64,000 bases of DNA from Archilochus colubris (lineage: Eukaryota > Chordata > Aves > Apodiformes > Trochilidae): assembly GCA_023079485.1 (NCBI GenBank), contig CM041084.1:21170609-21234608 (forward strand), written 5' to 3'. The position numbers and the translations under genes were made by a program. A model generated the notes under the pieces. It had not been told where the DNA came from. It worked only from the letters and a program-made list of their open reading frames with translations, and made no database searches. This document shows positions 37,918 to 50,663 of the stretch, one piece after another. Position 1 is the first letter of the stretch. Every line of letters starts with the position of its first letter.

Positions 37918-40900
37918 AAAGGATCAGACTTCCTTTATTCCCTGTAATTAACATGAGAAACTATTGTGATAATGGAACTTTCACTTTTCTCCTAAATATT
38001 CTTCATTGCACACATATTGTAATTAAAATTCTGTTCTGCAAACACAAATTCTGGCAGCTTCTCTTACCCCATCTGTTAAAAAAGACTGCATTTTTCAAAG
38101 TAATAACAACTCTAATGGCTGATGTCTGTCTGCTCTTGCAAGGTTCTCACCCAGATTCTTGGCATGTTTTTTGCTGATTTTCTGTCTTTTTTTGTCCTTA
38201 AAGATACTGAAAATAATCTACTACTTTTGATCTGCACACAGAATCAATACTTCTACTTAAATATATTTTCTAATTAATCCTGCAAAATGTAACATGATAT
38301 TTTCAATATGGATATACGCCTACATGAGAAGCTATATAGTTCATATGAATGAGTCTATATAAAATGTAAACACAAACATACAAAAGACCAATCAACATGA
38401 CAGCTCAAGTGCATGGTACTTCATAGCTACTTCCCTTTATTATGTGTATATACACATATGTATATACATAGTAAACAGAAGGTTTATAATATATATGTGC
38501 TAGTTTGGAATGTTCTGTCCTCTTTGTTATGACAGGCCATACACATCCATATGTTCCTTAAAATTGTTAGTTACCAAAAGTGTGTGACAATCTATTATGG
38601 ACAACTTGCAAATAAGTTATCCTTCAAACATTTCTGGTTAAATGTCTAGTTATATCAAGATAGGTAGCTGGTAAGAAAGTCTTGAACAAATATCTTTGCT
38701 GCACTGACCTTATTTCCACTGGCTCATAAAGATGTTTCACCAAGAGACAGGTGAGGTTTTGGCAGAAGACACAAAGCAAAGGTTAACTCCCATTTGGTTG
38801 GATGAGTCAGAACTAACTGGGCACACATGGTACTTGTTCTCAGTAGTGGGTTGGAAAAAGGGAAGAAAACCAGGATTGAAATAAATGAGAGGAGTTTGCT
38901 ATATGGTGCATAAGACCACACTGACTTACAGGCTTCTTTCGTTCTTCCCTGAAGATATCTATGAAGGGCACTCTTTCAAACAGTCTGAACAAGTGGGCAG
39001 CTTGTTAACTTGGCTTTGGCATAGGATGTAGTGAAAAAATTGTTTTGTCCTACTGCCATTGCACCAAATACAATAGCTGAAAACACTCTGTAAAGATAAA
39101 AAAGGAGAAAAATGTATTGACATTTATATGAAAAAGACAAGAAAAACTTTTACGGGTAGATTAGAGGCTTCAGATAAATACTAATAAGGCTAAGGTCAAG
39201 TAAGAGCAGTCTACTGCAAACTGTGACTTTTTCTCCTTATTAAGAAAATCCATAAGTTATTTTTAGGGAGGAGAGCAGCACTTCAAGTTTTCCTTCCTTT
39301 CCCACTTGTCTGGATTTATTACAAATGATGAATGGTTCCTCAGTTTCTTCATTTATACAGTTATAGGTGTTGTGGCACAGTCTGAGGATGATGCAGAAAT
39401 TTGCCATTCCACATTACCTGTGAATGCACAAGCAAATCCTTGAGTTCAAGAGAAAAAGGCAAAAGGGAAATGGGAGATGAGAAATTGGCATGAAATCTGG
39501 GATGAGCAGAGGGCAGGAGGAGAGGAGATAAATGAGGAGAAGGGATCCAGTTGCATGTGTAGGGGAAGGAAGGGCAATGCTGGTATTTGAGCAGGGGCTG
39601 GTGTAAGCAGGGTAAGAAGCTGCTTTACCTTCAGCAGCATTTTTTACCAGGCAAGAGTGTAGGAAGTGCAGAAAAGCAAGCATGGGATGTGCATGGGAGA
39701 CAAGGTGGCTGCTGACGGATATGGACAGGGATTTCAGCTGCAGGGAGAAAAGCAAAAGACTTGGTTAGATGCTGGAGATAGGAAGGGAGGAAAGGGAAGG
39801 CTGGAAAGTTGCCAGTCAGTGGGAACAACTCAGTGGAAACACTTAGAGAAGCTTTTTCAGCTCTGGCTGGCCATTTTCCAGATTGCTGAATATTGCTCCC
39901 ACTTCCCACCTCTCTTGTCCCAGGACTCATAATTTCCTCACCTCAGTTTCACTCATTACTTGCTCCACTTACATTTTAATCTTGCCCACCTACACTCTGT
40001 ACAGCTAAGCCATGTGATCCTGCTGTTAAAATAAAGAACTTTGTTGGCTCTGCTTTGCCTGCCTTCATGTTGCCTTCCTTTGACCCTGGGCAATCAGGCT
40101 ACAAGAGAAATTGTATGTAGGTAGCTAAACACAGTCTTTTACATAACTTATTTGGGATTTTTAATAGTGTCAGGAAGGAACAGGAATGTAAGGGTGTAGA
40201 ATGGAAAACAGAAGTATTTATTGATTTTTCCCAATACCATACTCCATGAACTAATGATATCTACACAAAAATCAAATGTATTCTCCCACACAGACAAAAT
40301 AAAATTAACTAAGAGATACCTATAAAAGCACATCTTTAAACTGCATGTGTCTATTTGTAAATAAATAGGCACCAAACCTAAAATAGCCAGCATAAGTGGA
40401 ATAGGTAATAGCTTGTGTAAAGGCAAAAGTAAATCCCAAAATAACATGCTTTCTTTACAGAGTTTTTTGATCAGAAAAAAAAGTCACGATCATATTGTAC
40501 ATATTGTACTTGTAGCAATCAAGAATGTGAAGAGTATCCTATAATTCAAAGGAATTCTTAGTTCCTTAGTATTTGAAAGTAAAACAATATCTAGTTCTTT
40601 GTAAGATTGTAACCTAAGATATCATCATTACTGTGTGCTTCAGTTTCCTCTCTGTCTGCAGAAACCTATGAGCCTGTTGGGACAGAAGAATAAATTGCTC
40701 TAACTCTAAATATTTTGACCATGTACAATGTGTATTTTTTTCACTCATGCATTCATTAAAATTATTGTCAAAATTATAATACAGCTGCAATCCAAAGTTT
40801 TGCTGACACATGAGGAAAACAACTGAGAACTTCAGAATTTCTACAAACCAGAAATTACTTCAGTAGAGCAAACATTTACTTCAATCTAAAGCCGAGCTTT

Positions 40901-41053
40901 GTCTTGCATTGGACAAAAGCAAGTGACAGTTCATGAGGTTTCAGAGAAACTGCAATAGTACTTTGATAAAACAGCAGAGTCAACAAATACAAAAGCTGCT
41001 ACACAGAAGATTCTGCTTGCTTCCTTCATGAAAATATCACTGATTTTAGCAGG

Positions 41054-41872
41054 TGCCAGGGTTTAATGCTGGGCAGGCAATTAACCAAATGCCATGTGCT
41101 CTCTATTAGTCCCTCCCTCCTCCCTGATAAAGAAAGGAGAGAGAATAAGGGAGAGAGACTTATGGGTTGGAAACTAAACTACACAGCTGTAATGAAACAG
41201 TAATGATAAAAAAAGGAAAAATTATTAAATCTATACAAATATACAGAAAAAACATACCACATTCCTCCCCCCTGCCACCCAGCAATGCCACCCCACCAGG
41301 GCAGCCCTGGGAAAGTCCAGGCTGGACTTCTGGGGTCAGCAGCAATCAGGAGCTGAAGGCAGGAACACACAGATTCAGGCTGGCACAGATTGGGACCACA
41401 GGGAGACAAACGGACGGAATCTTCCCAGGATGCCAAAGCAAACAGGAACAGAAGAAGGGCCAAAGGGAAAGCAAAAGGTGAAGGCAAAGGTGAAGGGTGA
41501 AGAAAGGTGAAGGGGTTTGACCCTTGTGATCCCTCAAATTTATACTGAGTATGACACATATGGGATGGGATACTCTGTTTGGTCAATTTTGGTCTTGTCT
41601 GCTCCTCCCTAAAGGAGGGTTGCAAGTGTGACCCCTTTACTCCCTTTCTCTTTCCAGAGCATAAGATGTTCGTCAGAACTGAGCAGTGGTCTTGGTTCTG
41701 CACACCATTCTCCAGCTGTAACTATAAACATTGAGTGTTATCAGTCCCAGAAGCAGACACTGACTGAGAAACTTACAGTTAATTTCAGCAAGTGCAGCTA
41801 CTTACGAGAGATTTAACTAAAAACAACATTACAAGACAGAAAATTAGCTCTATCCTGGCCCAAGGCTGACCA
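41054..41872 (-). mobile_element. Solo LTR-like element of an avian endogenous retrovirus
   Basis: On the - strand the block opens with a 'ccaggatagagctaattttc' string, passes a TATAAA (plus 41539-41544), and ends with GCATTAAACCCTGGCA. This order, start string and length of about 0.8 kb are those of the widespread avian ERV LTR family whose consensus opens TG...GGATAGAGTTAATTTTC and closes with a GGGTTAAACC motif (recalled). Start TG and end CA are approximate, and no convincing target-site duplication was found. No gag, pol or env sequence lies next to it, so it is a solo LTR. Open frames inside, up to 174 codons, are incidental. Much divergence suggests age. Confidence 0.72.
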
Positions 41873-44800
41873 AAGTCAGATCTTACCTAAGCACGCAGGT
41901 AAAACCAACTTTGGCTTTGTTAAGCAACAGATTCCCTGAGAAGAAAGGTCTCATTTCCAGCAGCCAATGACAATGTTGTGGAGATGGTGGAGAAAAAAGA
42001 GTAATTTAGAATGCTACCTTTAGAATATTACCTAAAACATCAAGAACAGGTTGAAGGGAAAGATAATCTATATTCTTCATGTGAAAGCTGAGTGTAGTGT
42101 GAAAGGTTTTATGATGAACTGACAGACACAGTGTGAATCAGTTAATTTGTGTTAATTGTTGTTAATTTATGTCAGTTTTAAAAAGTAATATTTGCAAATT
42201 TTTTAAAGGACCTTTATTTTACCTTATATGATACTTGCAAACTTTGTTCATACGTTTGCTTAGATTTTTTTTTCATGAGTCAAAGTAACAACAGTTTGAA
42301 TATCTCCTATGGCTTCAGAAACAATCTGTATCAGAGAGCAGATATTCATCAGCAGAAAAACAAGATTATATGGAAATTTTAAAACACAATCTGATAAATA
42401 GCATAACTGCAATAGAATTATATCTACCATACTGTTGAAAGTATGGTTGCAACATCTGTAGATATATTGCTATTAAATTTAGCCAGTTAGCATGGATTAT
42501 AGCAGTGAAGTTGAGACAGCATACATTTTAGCACAGGCCAGCAATAGGAGTTTATTTTTCAATGAGCTTGTGTAACTTATCACAAGGATGATGCCATGCA
42601 GCTGTCATCACTGTAAGAGCTCAGTCAGGATAAACTGAATGAGCCTACATCACCTGCAAATGCATTTGGAACTGCAGGGTAAACATATGTCCTCTTTTTC
42701 AAAAGCAACTAATGATTTTTAGCTCACCCAAAAAGAAATTTTCTTTCCTAGAGTGCAGTGTCATGATTTTTGCGAAATTTCTTGATGGTCCCTAAGTAGT
42801 AAGGGGATTTACTAGTAGATAATTAATATAATCATCAAATCTTTTAATAACAGTCTATTTAGCCTTGGTCAAGAATTCAGCAAACCAAAACTCAAAATGT
42901 AAAGCATCATGGAAAGCAATCTTATAAGATATATTCACGGATCACAGTACTGATTGCAGCTCAAAATTTAATTCCAAGGTACTCATTTTATGGGAAAAGA
43001 AAACTTAAAATTATCTGTCTAGAAAAGTCACGGTCTAGAAAGTCACATAGGACCTGGACTCCAGCTCAGTTCTTTCACATTTACATCACCCTTGTTAAGA
43101 TTTGTACACTGTGGACTCCCACTGCCTTCACAGAAGCCCCTTGTCGTGTTTGTACCACTCCAAATCCTGTTCTCATGGATGTATCAGGAACTGATTGACT
43201 CCATCAGGTACGTGTATTCTTAGGAAAAATCTGCTGCTCATAAGGAAGGCACAAAATACATTTATTCTCTTCTGGCTATACTGTTTCTGCAATACCCTTC
43301 AATGAGAGTAGTTTCTTTTTATTTCTGATGTGTGAAAGATGCAATTTTTCCATAGACCCTTTTCCAGGAGGATCCCCTCTTTAAAAAAGATGAGTAGATT
43401 TTTACCTAGAGCTTAAATGAAATTTTTTGCACTTGCTTCCCTTCAGGTTTGCTTGATGTGCTTCCAGAGAAACCTTCTGCTGAATTTACATGAAAATATG
43501 AATGTTTTAAATATTGTCAGAAACTGGGGATCTGCAAAAAATTGTTTTGATTAATAGTCTGCCAAACCCAGGATTCAGGTGATCACATAACAACCATGTA
43601 ACTGTTCTTACAAATAGTCCTCAAGGAAGCTGACATGGGATGATGATCATGAGCTGTAAACAACTTGACCATGAGACAATTTCAAAATATTTCAGTGTTT
43701 AAGAATGGACTCAACACAGTTACCTCTTTAGCAAAACTTTGTGAGTAATCAGTGCTGGTATTTTCATCTTTTTTTCTTGACTATCATGTAAAGAACAGCA
43801 GGATTATTATTTTTAAATGCATATATTGTTTTAAAAATAAACCGCATTTAACTTCTTGCTTTTATGTGTAACAAAACACTTCTAGGGTTGTGAAACATCA
43901 GCCCTTACTGTAAAGGGTTTGGAAGCAAACATGACTTTCAGCCTTCAACTCAGTAAGAAAGAGGAAGAAGCCTGAACACTTCTTCCTCTGTTTCCATCTG
44001 TTCAATCAGACTTTTAGATGTTGTTTTCAGGTTTTGCCCAAGAAAACACAGTGATATGTCATGAATCTCATATTTTTTATATGTAGAACCACGACTACAA
44101 ATTTGGCAGGTCTCCTGGATGCTTTCCTAACTTGGAGTCTGAGATGACTGTTTTTCCCCTCTGTAAGGAAGTGAATAAACACAATGCTGGAATGAGAGCA
44201 GTCCTCATTTTGAGGCACACATTTAAGTATTTTTGTTAATATTTGTAACATTTAGTATCAAAAAACAGTTCTGCCTCGACATTTAAGCAGGTTGAATAAA
44301 TAACTAAATAAACAGATGCCTTGGATGATTCTTTTATATAAGTGATAAGAGGACTGAACACTAGTATGAAATAAAAGCAAAGATATATGCATATATGAAA
44401 TGCTTATTTACCTAATGTTATATAAATATATGTAAATAATATAAAAATATTACATAAACAGATATAATTAATATATAAATATATTAATAAATATACTATT
44501 ATAATACATATTATTTCTAAATAATAATAAAAATATTATTTAAGAAAGGATATTATATTTGTAAGTAAATAATAACAGTCTCCAGATAACTGTGTGCAGG
44601 ATTTCTGCTTATCAAATCCATTCTGTAGCCTACTCCATGCTAAACCAGGTAGGAAAAATGCCAGTTACTTACTTGTAACGCATCTGCGAAGACTATTATA
44701 CAAAATACTTGCTCCTATTATAAAGCTAAAAATATATCTTAAATTTACAAGTAATGTGAAATCTGTAACTTTGCTGTGAACTGTTTCAAAGTCTGTGTGT

Positions 44801-45640
44801 TGCTGCAAAATCTCTGTGGTGTCTGAAGAAGACATATGTAAAATGATATGCAGTGCTGGCAGATTGCTCAAGACTGCCTCTTCCTCATCTGGAAGACATT
44901 ATTTTCAGGGAAAAAATCTTGTCAGTCATATACTCATGTATCTCCTTAGCAATTCAGATAATTGGTCAGAGGGATCAGTGACTATAAAGCACTTACTTGA
45001 AAAGGTAAATGTCCAAATTAAATGCAAAACATTTGTCTTACTTAAACCCAGGAAGTAAAAATAAAATACTCACTCTAGAGTTCGTCTAGATTTGCCAGAT
45101 ATCAAAATCAAATAGTTGTTATAATGAAAAAGTGCATTACTTTGTAGGCAGGTAAGTCTTACCAGTGTGGTATTTTTGTGTAATAACTTTGTATAAGGTC
45201 ACTGTTAAGAGCTTTTAAATTTCCTACCATTAGTGCATAAATACATAACCTTTAGATTCCAACAAACATGCTATATTTGGATTTCTTAGGGTTTTATTGA
45301 GGGTGGGGGATTGTTTGTAAGTGTAGTAAAGTACTGCATTCTAAAATACAGTATGAAAAAAAAAAAAAAGATGCAAAACAAACAGTTCCAATCTGGCTGT
45401 AGGCTCACATAGCCAGATGGCTGCTTTGGCACTGCATGATATAGAGAGCATACCACACATGTCTGTGTTCATATGCAAACTCTTCCCAGGTTCTACTGCT
45501 GCAGTGTCTGATACTTAAAGACAATGTGAGGTGGACACTATTTTCACACCAGTGTGAGAAAAGTGAATGACATTACTTGGCTTCTCAAACTGTGAAAATT
45601 TCTGTTACCTTTAGGGTCTTTCAAGTCCTTCCTCCAGGGA
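41873..45640. other. Gene desert, second part
   Basis: AT-rich. The block 44395-44560 is almost pure A/T. No gene, RNA or recognised element was seen. Confidence 0.5.
44395..44560. repeat. AT-rich low-complexity block
   Basis: Dense TATA/AATA-type sequence with only scattered G or C. Confidence 0.8.
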
Positions 45641-45644
45641 TCTG

Positions 45645-46145
45645 TTGAGATTCAGCATGATCTTCGAGGGGTCCCACTCCTCCTGGACTAGTAAAATAAG
45701 TCTGGGACCTTATTTCCAAGGAGGTCCCTTCCTGTATAAACCAGAAAGAAGGAGCATCTGGGCCCCCAGTGGAAGGGGTTATGGGAGGGAAGCTGATGTA
45801 GCTCAGGCTGGCTCTGGGAACTTCTCAAGGAGGAAAAGAACCTCTGTGGAGACCAGGAAACTTCACTCAGCTGCACAGGATGAAGACATAGTGGGCCTGC
45901 ACTTGTTTGGAAACTTCCTCTTTGGTCCCAGACTTGCTGATGTAGCTCAGGCTGGCTCTGGGAACTTCTCAAGGAGGAAAAGAACCTCTGTGGAGACCAG
46001 GAAACTTCACTCAGCTGCACAGGATGAAGACATAGTGGGCCTGCGCTTGTTTGGAAACTTCCTCTTTGGTCCCAGACTTGCTGATGTATCAGCTGAGTGT
46101 GGTTGGGACAGATCACTGTCTGTAGTGAGGGCGAGGGAATAGTGA
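45645..46145. repeat. Two-copy 144-bp tandem duplication in an unidentified repeat
   Basis: Copies 45792-45935 and 45936-46079 differ at one base that I can see (A/G in CTGCACTTG versus CTGCGCTTG), and a third copy starts (GCTGATGTA at 46080) before diverging. Because 144 is 48 codons, both strands stay open through it (165 codons on +, 171 on -), but neither protein resembles a family I know. The flanks are GC-richer than the desert, so the whole block is probably a lineage-specific transposon or LTR piece carrying an internal minisatellite. Confidence 0.8.
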
Positions 46146-46149
46146 TGCT

Positions 46150-47290
46150 CCTAGTCTCATACTGCTCTGCTTTCTGCTGCTTCCAGTAATGCATGGAATG
46201 CATGGAGACACAGCTGGGTCAGCTGGGAGCAAAATTGAATAGAAATTCAGGGAGGTATTACATTTACACTGTGGATTGATAACAAAATATTGAATAACAA
46301 TATTTCCTTGAAATAGCTTATGAACTAAAAAGAAAAAAGACTCAGTTAAGGGTAGAAGTGGAAGCAAAAGCTGGGCAAAAAATAGCTGAATTAGTCCTAG
46401 CTGTGTTGAAATACCAACTGGAAATGGTGGCAAGCCTGCAGGGCAGGTTCCAGTGCAGGTTGTGTCTCCCTGGTAAAGATTAACCAGTTTGCAGCAGCTC
46501 ATTGCACACACTGCCACAGAGCAGGGGTGCTGAGCAGCCCCACACTGCACCAGCTCCAGGATGGTGCCCACCACCAAGCAGTGGTGATGGGGCTGGTTGT
46601 GCACACAGCTGGGATCCTGGCTGTCCTGCTCACTGCCAACACCTGGAGACTCCTGTGCTTGGATTTCAGGAGCAAATCCTGATTTTTAAATGATTTTTAA
46701 ATTTTTCATTCTGCTGCTGAATGTTATTTCTGCTGATGGCAATAGACATGGCTAAGGGAAAAACATCCCACACAAGGGATATAGACATTTATCTTTATGG
46801 AATATTGATTAGGATGGAGCAATGTTGCAAGTCTCAAGCAAGTATTGAAGTTTTACAAAGTTGTCCCTATATTAGGTGAAACACTTGCCCATACACTAAT
46901 TCAAGGGGCAGTGAGCTGGGGGGAAGTTTTAGACACTGATTTTTATTTTTTTTTTTGCTTGGCAATTTTTTTGCCAAGTTAAATTGTTGTAAAAACATCC
47001 AGGAGAGTTACCTATGTTATCTGAAGAAACCCACAGGAAAGCCTCTTTAAAATGCAAAAATTATACAAAAAATCTTTAAAGTAGACGAAAATCAGAAAGT
47101 GAGTAAGAGAAGCAAGCCAATAAAAGTAGAAATAAGATTCCCACCTAATTCAAAGTTAAGGTTTGAGAGAAACTGAGAATTTCAGGAGACAGCTTGAGAG
47201 ATAAAAAAGTATTCAAGATGGACCATTTCTGAATGATAAAAACCTGAGGGCCCTGAGTCACTAAGATGCTGGTGATTTGCAAAAGTAGTT
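46150..47290. other. Desert with an unassigned GC-richer patch
   Basis: The patch 46420-46680 is GC-richer than its surroundings and may belong with the repeat block on its left. Otherwise AT-rich and featureless to me. Confidence 0.4.
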
Positions 47291-47299
47291 GCATAAAAG

Positions 47300-47480
47300 A
47301 GAGTTTTCACAATGAGGGTGGGAGGCACTAGAGGAGGTGACATCGAGAGGGTGTGGTTCTCCATCCTTGGAGGCTCTCCAAACCCAACAGGGCACAGCCC
47401 TGATCGGCTCTCTCAGAGTCTACCCTGGATCCAGTGGGAGTTGGACTCCATGAGCCACCAAGATCCCCTCTGAATGGAGT
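47300..47480 (+). mobile_element. CR1 LINE 3' end
   Basis: A run from 'cacaatgagggtgggaggca' through 'ttctccatccttggaggctc' and 'ggagttggactccatgagcc' to an octamer-like TTATAATTTATGATT tail is a diverged sense CR1 3' end. Confidence 0.72.
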
Positions 47481-49690
47481 TATTTTATAATTTATGATTT
47501 AGAAAAGTAGTTTGAAAATCAACCAGCTCCAGAGCTTCATCCTTGCCATAATCTTAATTTTTCACTTTTTACATACTTTATTTTTAATGTACTTTCGCAT
47601 ATTTTAATGTGCTTTTAAATAAACTCCTTTTGCTTAGAAATACTCTGATCCACAACTTTGAATTAAACTTGCAACTGTTACTTAATATGAAGTTTGGTGC
47701 TCTTCAGGGAAGCTTTTCACTCCTAGAGTTTCTCTGCTGAGAAAATACTGCAAATCTGGAGACACCATTGGAAGCAAGTCAGGTTGGTTAACTCTGTAAC
47801 ATAAATTTTGATAAAAGCTATGAAAAAGAAAATTGTGAAAAAGCTGCTTGTATATTAAAAATCTTATAGTAAATTCCCTTGTGGTCTGTTCCTTAACTAT
47901 GAGTTCTGTCATGACATCATTTCCAAATACAGCTGTAAGATCTGTATTTCAAACCCTAGACAAACGATGAGTGATGACAAGTGCAGGGCATCCTTTCCTG
48001 ACCTGGAAACAGCATAATGATGGCCCCACACTAGTACTGTTGTGTATATATGATATTTCCCCTTTTCATGTTAGAGTTGAACATAAAAATATTTTAACAG
48101 TAAACAGTAAAATATTGAACAGTAAAATATTTTAACTGAAAAATTTTCCTCAGAAATGCTGTCCTAGTAAAGATCAAAGCTGTCAACTGATAAATGTTGA
48201 ATTTCATAATTTTTTTAGTTCCTTCAAAGTAAATGAAAGTATAACATAACTTCAATAAAATTATCCAAAACATATTTTATTTGAAAATATAAATTAATGT
48301 ACTGGGTTTTTTTCATGTTGGCCTAGTTCTTTCTAAACACATGTATCTAAGCACTATTTTTTTGAAACTATCCCTTCAATATATTCCCAGGTTATGCATC
48401 CAGTTTTCACAGATAAGGTACTATCTACCATTAAGCAATTTAGTGACAATTCTATTTCTGAGCATTTAAAAAATTACTCACCCAGCAATTTTACTTTGTG
48501 TGATTTGGCTGAGCATATCTTTCTGAAATTGTACTTAAAATAATACTTCTCTTACTTTTGTTGATTTTCTATCTTTTTAGTTACAAATAATAAAATAAAT
48601 CCTAAGTAGTTTGATGTGAAAAAGATATTTTTTACCGGCACATTGGACAGTGTGTGCAGGGATAAATTAGTGTTAATATCTAATGGCTGACAGAATCACT
48701 CCAAACTTTATAGAATTCAGTTAAAAAATCCTCACTTAACATTTGAACTGCTGCAATGGTGGCTTAATAAATGTTTTACAATTAGGAAATCAAATCATGT
48801 CACAGAATAAAGATAGTAGGTTTACCAGAAATTCACTGAGAATGTGTCACACACTTTGTCTTGAAGGAACTGGAAATGACAGCTCTGCCAATCATCCTAT
48901 AAGACATGGCAGGCATTTTCCTGGTAGTCTGAAAGCTCCTCTTTGTCTGAGGTGATCTTAGAATGTTAAATCACATCAAGATGTAGAAGAAAATAAAGTT
49001 AATGTCCTTAATTATAAAAAGAACACCCCATCCACATAAAAAAGAATCAGCAGGGGTTTGCTGAAGCCTGCAGTGAACAGTGGTCTACTCTACATCTGAT
49101 GTAAACCTTCTGTAGAGGTACATGTTCAGCACTGTGAGGAAGGGAAAAAGGAGGCACAAGGAAGACAAACGAATGCTTGGCACACAACACGAGTTTTGTC
49201 TTGCTTAACATCAGCAATCTCAGGGTTAGTCTAGTCTGAGCAAGTCCTTCTGGCATGCCCTGCCAGAAATGTCAACAGGGAGATTCATCTCACCATACCA
49301 CATACTTAAAAGGTAGGTGGGGAAGGTAAGAGGCTAAGTAACTTGTTTAAACTAGATGTATAAGTTTTCTATTTCAGCAGTTACTTGGGATCCCACCAAA
49401 TGTATCTCAAATGGCAGTTCTCTGCCCATCTGGGCTCCACCTTTGATGGCATAGGATGGAGGAAGACTCCATGGGAGTGCCAGGCAGTGCAGTTTCACAG
49501 AGTGGTGTGAATTATCAGTAATTAGGAATGACTTTCTCAATTAGCCAAAGAGTCTAACTCTTGCTGAAATTAGTAGCAATTAAGAGCCCAAGTAAAAATG
49601 AGGGACGAAAGTATCTTTGAGGATGAGAATGTGGATTCTGTTACATGATTCTTCCAGATCCAATGTTGTATGGTGGGTAACATAAGGTAC
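47481..49690. other. Gene desert, third part
   Basis: AT-rich, with short direct repeats of ACAGTAAAATATT near 48095-48130. No gene recognised. Confidence 0.5.
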
Positions 49691-49694
49691 TTAC

Positions 49695-49832
49695 TTCTCC
49701 AGAGTCAGAATAGAATATGGAAGCAAAATCCTTTCTAAAGCTATTGTCCACAGATAAACTCAGATCACTGGTGAAAAAGTTTATGCAATTGTGGGAACTG
49801 GTGTTTGCCCAGAGCATAAGCTTAGATGCAGA
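49695..49832 (-). other. Possible orphan exon
   Basis: A 138-bp open segment on the - strand lies between a strong acceptor (long pyrimidine tract ending CTCTCTCTCAG) and a strong donor (GAA|GTAAGT). It codes for 46 residues beginning SASKLMLWANTSSHNC. It lies about 0.8 kb beyond the two ABCB relic exons on the same strand, but is neither the length nor the sequence of the next ABCB exon, which should carry the LSGGQ signature. It could be a decoy; I do not recognise it. Confidence 0.2.
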
Positions 49833-50663
49833 CTGAGAGAGAGAAAGAGAGGGAGGGAAAAAAAACAACAAATCTGATTGATTCAGCCTGAGGAACAGTT
49901 TAAACTATTTCATAAAGGGTTCATACATTCGCTTAGAGAAGATAACAAGAAATACAGGATTGACTATTTTTTTCCAATTGTCTGGATTATTTAGAGGTAA
50001 CATCCAGATGGATGTTTACATGTAGCAGCTGCTCTTGAAGACACCTTTGAGCTGGTTTTGAATTACTTTGCTGGGTTTTAATAAGAACATAATTTACATG
50101 TATCCCAAAACCTGCTTGAGAATATTTAGCTCTTAGCCTGTGATGAGCTCTGCAGTGCTCCAAAGGATAAAGCTTGTTTGGGAAAGTCTGCTGCAATTCA
50201 ATCAAGCCCATAACATTGTGAACTGAATTCCATGGGTATTTAGCAAACATTTCACCCCTGGGCAGTCTGTCTGATCTCATCGAGCTGGTGCTGGCAAACT
50301 TTAAGACAGATTTTAATGTCTTTATTGTTTAATTCACTCCCATTTAGAATTTCCAATCTGTGCATAAACAGAGTGTTTGCCAAATTCAAGATTATCTGAG
50401 ACTTTTTAGAGGTCTTTCTTGCAGCTCTTTAAACAAATCAGCAATACTGACCTTGTCCGGTGCTGGCAGCACAATTGAATCACTCAGACTAAAGACCGAA
50501 AATTAATGTTATTCTCTACACTTATAAAGCATCTTTGCATGGCTCTGCATATTCACAGCTCTACCAAACAGGTTCCTCTCTTTACAGGAATGCCTTCTAA
50601 GCAACTATTTAGCACAAGAAAGTTTGGGAGAAATTACTTCAGAGGGACAGATGGTTTGCTTAC

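Larger units (their letters stand above)
34510..41050. other. Gene desert, first part
   Basis: AT-rich intergenic DNA. Seen in it: a GC-richer patch at 35640-36290 that I could not assign, an (AAAC)n run at 36493-36545, a poly(A) run at 37553-37568, a 23-bp direct repeat at 37872-37917, TA/TG-rich self-complementary sequence at 38440-38490, and a G/A-rich stretch at 39440-39800. No ABCB second-half exons or other splice-flanked family matches were found by eye. Confidence 0.5.

Noticed and set aside
41179..41703. 174-codon - strand open frame
   Set aside because: Falls inside the LTR; runs through the LTR promoter region and resembles no protein.
45355..45370. Poly(A) run considered as a processed-pseudogene tail
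   Set aside because: No coding match precedes it on either strand.
45645..46203. 165- and 171-codon open frames on opposite strands
   Set aside because: Both are by-products of the 144-bp (48-codon) tandem unit; no independent support for either.
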